Shown in pieces: positions 60,065-64,000 of a stretch of DNA of 64,000 nucleotides (the stretch's first letter is position 1; each line of letters begins with the position of its first letter). The notes beneath the pieces are model-generated. The model was not told where the DNA came from. It saw nothing but the letters and a program-made list of their open reading frames with translations, and did no database searches. Source of the stretch: Rhodospirillales bacterium. GTDB taxonomy: Bacteria; Pseudomonadota; Alphaproteobacteria; Rhodospirillales; Defluviicoccaceae. The translations under genes and the position numbers were made by a program. The DNA lies in NCBI GenBank assembly GCA_016712375.1, contig JADJRE010000004.1, positions 124,001 through 188,000 on the forward strand, in the 5' to 3' direction.

Positions 60065-61279
60065 ATGCGCATCATGTTCATGACCAACGAGTATCCTCCG
60101 AACATCTACGGCGGCGCCGGGGTGCACGTGGAATACCTGTCCAAGGAACTGGCGAAGCTCGACGATGTGGAGGTGCGAAGCTTTCAGGAGCAGTCGTTCG
60201 TCGACGGCCAGCTCACCGTGCGGGGCACCCGGGTGGATGGCGGGCAGTTCTCCGGCTGCCCGGTTCCGCTGATCTCGCCGCTGCGTGCCCTCGCCACCTG
60301 CCTCGCCTTCAATGGTCAGGGGATCAATGCGGATATCGTGCACTGCCACACCTGGTACACGCACTTCGGCGGCGTTCTCGCGAAGCTCCTCTATGGCACG
60401 CCGCTGGTCATCACTGTTCATTCACTGGAGCCGCTTCGTCCCTGGAAACGTGAACAAATCGGCCGCGGCTACGAGCTGTCGAGCTGGGTGGAGAAAACGG
60501 CGCTCGAGATGGCCGATGCGGTCATCGCGGTATCGACAAGCACTCGCGACGACATCACGCGGCTGTTCGATGTTACACCCGCGAAGATGCACGTCATCGC
60601 CAACGGAATCGACACTGACGAGTACCGCCAAGTCAACAGGCCGGATGTGCTGACCCGCTTCGGCATCGACTATGGCGGCCCTTATGTTCTGTTCGTCGGC
60701 CGGATGACGCGCCAGAAGGGGTTGCTTTACCTGTTGAAGGCAATCGATCACATCGATCCGCAGATCCAGGTCGTTCTCTGCGCCGGCGAGTCCGACACCC
60801 CGGCGCTGCAAGCAGAGCTCGAGGGCATGGTGGACGAGCTGAAGCGTCGTCGCCCGGGGATCGTCTGGATTCCAGAAATGGTCGAGCGGCCGACAGCGAT
60901 CGCTCTCTATTCTCATGCTGCGGTTTTCTGTTGTCCATCGATTTATGAACCGTTCGGGATCATCAACCTGGAGGCGATGGCCTGCGGCACCCCAGTCGTT
61001 GGCAGCGCGGTCGGCGGCATTCCCGAGGTAGTGGTCGACGGCGAGACCGGATACCTGGTCGACGTCAAGCTGTCCAATGCGCCACCGCACGATCCTTCCG
61101 ACCCGGACAGCTTCGTCGCCGGGCTTGCGCATGCCATTGATCGCCTCGCTCTCGATCCGGAGTTGGCACGGAAAATGGGCGCGGCGGGTCGGCAAAGAGT
61201 TGTGGAACACTTCAGTTGGCGGAGCATTGCCAAGCAGACTTTCGACCTCTACAAGACGCTCGTCGATCAGCCGGGCTAG
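60065..61279 (+). CDS. GT4 glycogen-type glucosyltransferase (GlgM-like)
   Basis: A 404-residue GT4 glycosyltransferase. Features: MRIMFMTNEYPPNIYGGAGV, DIVHCHTWYTHFGG, VITVHSLEPLRPWKREQIGR, the two-domain linker, FVGRMTRQKGLLYLLKAI (phosphate site) and CPSIYEPFGIINLEAMACGT (E-x7-E). This matches the Corynebacterium/Mycobacterium-type glycogen synthase, now known as GlgM, which joins ADP-glucose and glucose-1-phosphate to give maltose-1-phosphate. Its place directly before GH13 and GlgE supports that role. The alternative is a simple glycogen synthase. The ATG at 60065 gives the family start. Confidence 0.88.
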   Translation: MRIMFMTNEYPPNIYGGAGVHVEYLSKELAKLDDVEVRSFQEQSFVDGQLTVRGTRVDGGQFSGCPVPLISPLRALATCLAFNGQGINADIVHCHTWYTHFGGVLAKLLYGTPLVITVHSLEPLRPWKREQIGRGYELSSWVEKTALEMADAVIAVSTSTRDDITRLFDVTPAKMHVIANGIDTDEYRQVNRPDVLTRFGIDYGGPYVLFVGRMTRQKGLLYLLKAIDHIDPQIQVVLCAGESDTPALQAELEGMVDELKRRRPGIVWIPEMVERPTAIALYSHAAVFCCPSIYEPFGIINLEAMACGTPVVGSAVGGIPEVVVDGETGYLVDVKLSNAPPHDPSDPDSFVAGLAHAIDRLALDPELARKMGAAGRQRVVEHFSWRSIAKQTFDLYKTLVDQPG

Positions 61280-61359
61280 CCTGCGGCCGGCACAACCCGG
61301 AGCGACCGCCGCTGCTACCGCTGCACCGCCGGGGTCGTTTAAGAAAAGGGGAGACGGAC

Positions 61360-62670
61360 GTGCCGCAGGGTGTCAGGATCTACAATCTTTTTCCGTTACT
61401 TGCCGGTAATGCCAAGGAGTGGGAAGCCCACCTCGACCGCATCGCGGGCATGGGATTTGACTGGATCTTCCTCAATCCAATCCATTATCCCGGCTTCTCC
61501 GGCAGCCTCTACGCCGTCAAGGATTACTACGCGCTCAATCCTCTTTTCGACGACGGCTCTGGCGACGAGCCGGACGTGGTGGTCGCGCGCTTCCTGAAAG
61601 CGGCTGAGGCGCGCGGTATCAAGGTGATGATGGACCTCGTCGTCAACCACACGGCGAAGGACTCGCTGCTGGCAGCGGAGCATCCAGAGTGGTTTGCCCA
61701 CGAGCCGGACGGCAGCCTCGCCTCTCCGTTCGCTGTCGATCCGTCTGACACGTCGAAGCGCACCGTCTGGGCCGATCTCGCCGAAATCGACTATTCCGAA
61801 CGGCCCGAGCGCGCCGCCCTCGTTGCCTGGTTCGCAGGGTTGGTCCGGCATTACGTCCAGCTGGGCTTCCGTGGATTCCGCTGCGACGCCGCCTACAAAG
61901 TGTCGAAAGATGTGTGGCGGACGCTGATCGCCGCCGGGCAGAAGGAGAGCGATGACGTCCTGTTCGTCGCCGAGAACCTGGGCTCGCTGCTGGAAGAAAC
62001 ACTGGCGCTCCGTGGTGCCGGCTTCGACTACCTGTTCAACAGCGTGAAGTGGTGGGACTTCAAGGAGTATTGGCTGCTCGACCAGTACGAGCAGTTCCGC
62101 TCGATCGCGCCGTCGATCGCTTTTCCTGAAACGCACGACACTGATCGCCTGATCAACGAGCTGGCGGCGAAAGGGATCACGGAACCAACAGCCGTTGAAC
62201 AGCAATACCGTGACGCCTACCTGATCGCTGCGCTGTTTTCTTCCGGCGTGATGATCCCGATCGGCTATGAATACGGCTTCCGCAAGAAGCTGCATGTGGT
62301 GAAAACACGGTCATCGGATTGGGAAAAGCCGGCGTTCGACCTCACCGCCTGGATCGCCGAAGTCAATCGCGTTAAGGGATCGCTGCCGGTGTTGAACGAG
62401 GAAGGTCCCCAGCGTGCGCTGCTGCTGGGCGACAAGCGCGTTGCCTGCTTGCTGCGCCGGGCGATGCGCGGACCGGCGTGGGTGGTGACCCTGATCAACC
62501 TGGAGCGCAAGGTGCCGGTAACGGCGCGGATCGAGTGGCTCGACGGTGACGTGCTGGAAGGTCGCGAGGTGACACCGGGGAGGGCTGCGGGCTTGCCCGA
62601 GCGGCCGTTCCGCGCCGGCGCCGAGGTGACTCTCGCTCCCGGAGAGGTGCGCGTCTACGCCAATCGTTGA
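61360..62670 (+). CDS. GH13 alpha-glucan enzyme between GlgM and GlgE
   Basis: The 436-residue protein begins at a GTG after AAGGGGAG. It has the GH13 regions: VMMDLVVNHTAKDS (I), GFRGFRCDAAYKV (II, nucleophile Asp), VLFVAENLGSLL (III, Glu) and FPETHDTDRLINE (IV, Asp). It is shorter than a branching enzyme and lacks a CBM48, and the N-terminus RIYNLFPLLAGNAKEWEAHL resembles GlgE-associated amylase-like proteins. Maltodextrin trimming or transfer is plausible; exact specificity is not visible. It lies 80 bases after glgM and 47 before glgE, as one operon. Confidence 0.85.
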   Translation: MPQGVRIYNLFPLLAGNAKEWEAHLDRIAGMGFDWIFLNPIHYPGFSGSLYAVKDYYALNPLFDDGSGDEPDVVVARFLKAAEARGIKVMMDLVVNHTAKDSLLAAEHPEWFAHEPDGSLASPFAVDPSDTSKRTVWADLAEIDYSERPERAALVAWFAGLVRHYVQLGFRGFRCDAAYKVSKDVWRTLIAAGQKESDDVLFVAENLGSLLEETLALRGAGFDYLFNSVKWWDFKEYWLLDQYEQFRSIAPSIAFPETHDTDRLINELAAKGITEPTAVEQQYRDAYLIAALFSSGVMIPIGYEYGFRKKLHVVKTRSSDWEKPAFDLTAWIAEVNRVKGSLPVLNEEGPQRALLLGDKRVACLLRRAMRGPAWVVTLINLERKVPVTARIEWLDGDVLEGREVTPGRAAGLPERPFRAGAEVTLAPGEVRVYANR

Positions 62671-62717
62671 CAGCCCGGGGACGGTGCAGCCCGAAGGAAC
62701 CGAAGAGGAGGGGCTCG

Positions 62718-64000
62718 ATGACCACGGTGATCAGCAAACATCCGGCCGGCGAAATCGTCCGGTCGGCAGGATTGGCGGCCGACCTCATCAGCCGGCCGAT
62801 CATCATCCAGAACGTTCAGCCGCAGATCGACAATGGCCGATGGGCAGTGAAGCGGGAGGTCGGCGACGAACTGGAGGTGACGGCCGAGATTTTTCGCGAT
62901 GGCCACGTCGTGCTGTCGGCGGTGATCCTGTGGCGGCGGGCCGATGAAACCGCATGGCGCGAGGCACCGATGACGCTGGTAAACCCGGGCCTCGACTACT
63001 GGGCCGGGAGCATCCGCCTCGACGCAAACACCACCTACGTCTACACGGTTGAAGCCTGGACCGATCATTACGAGACCTGGGCGGGCGAGCTGGAGAAAAA
63101 GGTCGCTGACGGTCAGACGGTGACGCTGGAGCTCATCGAGGGTCGGACGCTGATCGAGGACGCCTCAAAGCGGACGCAAGGCGACGATGCGGACCTGCTG
63201 ACGGCGCTGCTGGCGTCGTTCGACCGCGTCGACGACCTCCGCCGCCGACGATTGTTGCAGGCAGAGGACGTCCGCGCGGCGATGGCGAGGTGGCCGGACC
63301 GTGCGCAGGCAGTGCGATACGACCGGGAACTCCGGGTATTTGTCGACCGCGTCGAGGCCCGCTTCGCCGCCTGGTACGAGATGTTCCATCGCTCGCAGGG
63401 CAAAGTCCCCGGCAAGGGCGCTACGTTCGCCGACTGCGAGGAGCGGCTGCCCGAGATCAAGGCGATGGGCTTTGACGTCATCTACTTTGTTCCCATCCAC
63501 CCGATCGGCCGGCTGCACCGCAAGGGACCGAACAACGCGCTCACGGCCGGCCCCGGCGATCCCGGCAGCCCGTATGCTATTGGCTCGGCCGAGGGCGGGC
63601 ACAAGGCGGTGAATCCGGAGCTGGGGACGCTTGCCGACTTCCGCCGTTTCGTCCGCGCCTGCCATGCGCAAGGCATGGAAGTGGCGCTGGACTTCGCCAT
63701 CCAGTGCGCGCCGGATCACCCCTGGATCAAGCAGCATCCCGAGTGGTTCATCTTCCGGCCGGACGGCACCATCAAATATGCGGAGAACCCGCCGAAGAAA
63801 TATCAGGACATCGTCAACGTCAACTTCTACGGCCCGCATCAGGACGCGCTGTGGCAGGAGCTGCTGTCGACCTTTCTGTTCTGGATCGAGCAGGGCGTGA
63901 AGATCTTCCGGGTGGACAACCCGCATACCAAGCCGATCCCGTTCTGGGAGTGGCTGATCCGTGAAGTGCATGCCAAGGATCCGGAAGTGATCTTCCTCGC
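62718..64000 (+). CDS. glgE: GlgE maltosyltransferase (3' end beyond the window)
   Basis: The frame stays open from ATG 62718 (AGAGGAGGGG upstream) to the window end, 427 codons of about 660-700. GlgE transfers maltose from maltose-1-phosphate to an alpha-1,4-glucan. The N-terminal beta domain is followed by FAAWYEMFHRSQGK, FDVIYFVPIHPIGRLHRKGP, NNALTAGPGDPGSPYAIGSA, EGGHKAVNPELGTLADFRRF, DFAIQCAPDHPWIKQHPEWF and FRVDNPHTKPIPFWEWL, with the nucleophile at D400. These are nearly signature-perfect. Together with TreS-Mak (45.2 kb) and GlgM it completes the GlgE route. Confidence 0.96.
   Translation, partial: MTTVISKHPAGEIVRSAGLAADLISRPIIIQNVQPQIDNGRWAVKREVGDELEVTAEIFRDGHVVLSAVILWRRADETAWREAPMTLVNPGLDYWAGSIRLDANTTYVYTVEAWTDHYETWAGELEKKVADGQTVTLELIEGRTLIEDASKRTQGDDADLLTALLASFDRVDDLRRRRLLQAEDVRAAMARWPDRAQAVRYDRELRVFVDRVEARFAAWYEMFHRSQGKVPGKGATFADCEERLPEIKAMGFDVIYFVPIHPIGRLHRKGPNNALTAGPGDPGSPYAIGSAEGGHKAVNPELGTLADFRRFVRACHAQGMEVALDFAIQCAPDHPWIKQHPEWFIFRPDGTIKYAENPPKKYQDIVNVNFYGPHQDALWQELLSTFLFWIEQGVKIFRVDNPHTKPIPFWEWLIREVHAKDPEVIFL

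Overview
This is a GC-rich chromosomal window from an alphaproteobacterium. The C-minus type L36, the rluD-rpoH order, the double cold-shock-domain protein, prokaryotic-type GshB and the glcDEF layout all fit Rhodospirillales. The glycogen, trehalose and maltose-1-phosphate genes together with a GTP-type PEPCK would suit a glycogen-storing member such as a Defluviicoccus-like organism. That genus guess is inference only.

Layout. 1-2.9 kb: the end of lptF, a frameshifted lptG, a small exported protein, a decayed transposase and rpmJ. 3.0-9.0 kb: glcDEF (glycolate to glyoxylate) and a K+/H+ antiporter. 9.5-13.0 kb: a small charged protein, a double cold-shock protein, a GH13 enzyme and a cupin. 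13.2-18.9 kb: a relic of a peptide-binding-protein gene, a MarR regulator with a clear inverted repeat, pckG (frameshifted, with a promoter that carries a palindrome), mdh and an exported PQQ-type sugar dehydrogenase. 19-28.3 kb: an esterase, gshB, a pseudokinase plus membrane-protein pair, rpoH, rluD, a small membrane protein, a JAMM protease and a DUF4921/GalT-like protein. 28.4-39.3 kb: metabolic and accessory genes, several of them broken, including CMD/LysR, an FAD oxidoreductase, glyoxalase, SirB1, PhyH and alanine dehydrogenase. 39.5-40.2 kb: an MNT/HEPN module with a broken HEPN gene, then an abnormal poly-C tract.

40.6-43.3 kb: gltS followed 7 bases later by a lipoprotein-anchored TAXI-type solute-binding protein. 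I see no TRAP membrane subunits. This is the best candidate here for an unusual system: a binding-protein-dependent GltS-type carrier. 43.7-50.3 kb: a large hydrolase, a TreS-maltokinase fusion and a family-5 solute-binding protein. 50.6-52.1 kb: an AT-richer two-gene unit (DUF2971 plus a two-helix membrane protein). 52.8-53.5 kb: a truncated EF-hand gene and a truncated histidine kinase meet head to head. 53.6-58.8 kb: an exopolysaccharide-type set (ligase-like protein, membrane TPR-like protein, Wza-like export protein, beta-barrel porin). 59.1-64 kb: a PPP-type phosphatase, then GlgM-type glucosyltransferase, GH13 and GlgE (cut by the window end). With TreS-Mak these make up the GlgE route of alpha-glucan synthesis.

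A recurring feature is loss of a single base, usually in a short homopolymer, inside otherwise well-conserved genes (lptG twice, pckG, gloA, TAXI, the ligase twice, the TPR protein, the porin). Together with a 34-base C run this points to systematic sequencing or assembly error rather than mass pseudogenisation. These genes are therefore listed as broken, but they are probably intact in the cell. No rRNA, tRNA or CRISPR array was recognised.
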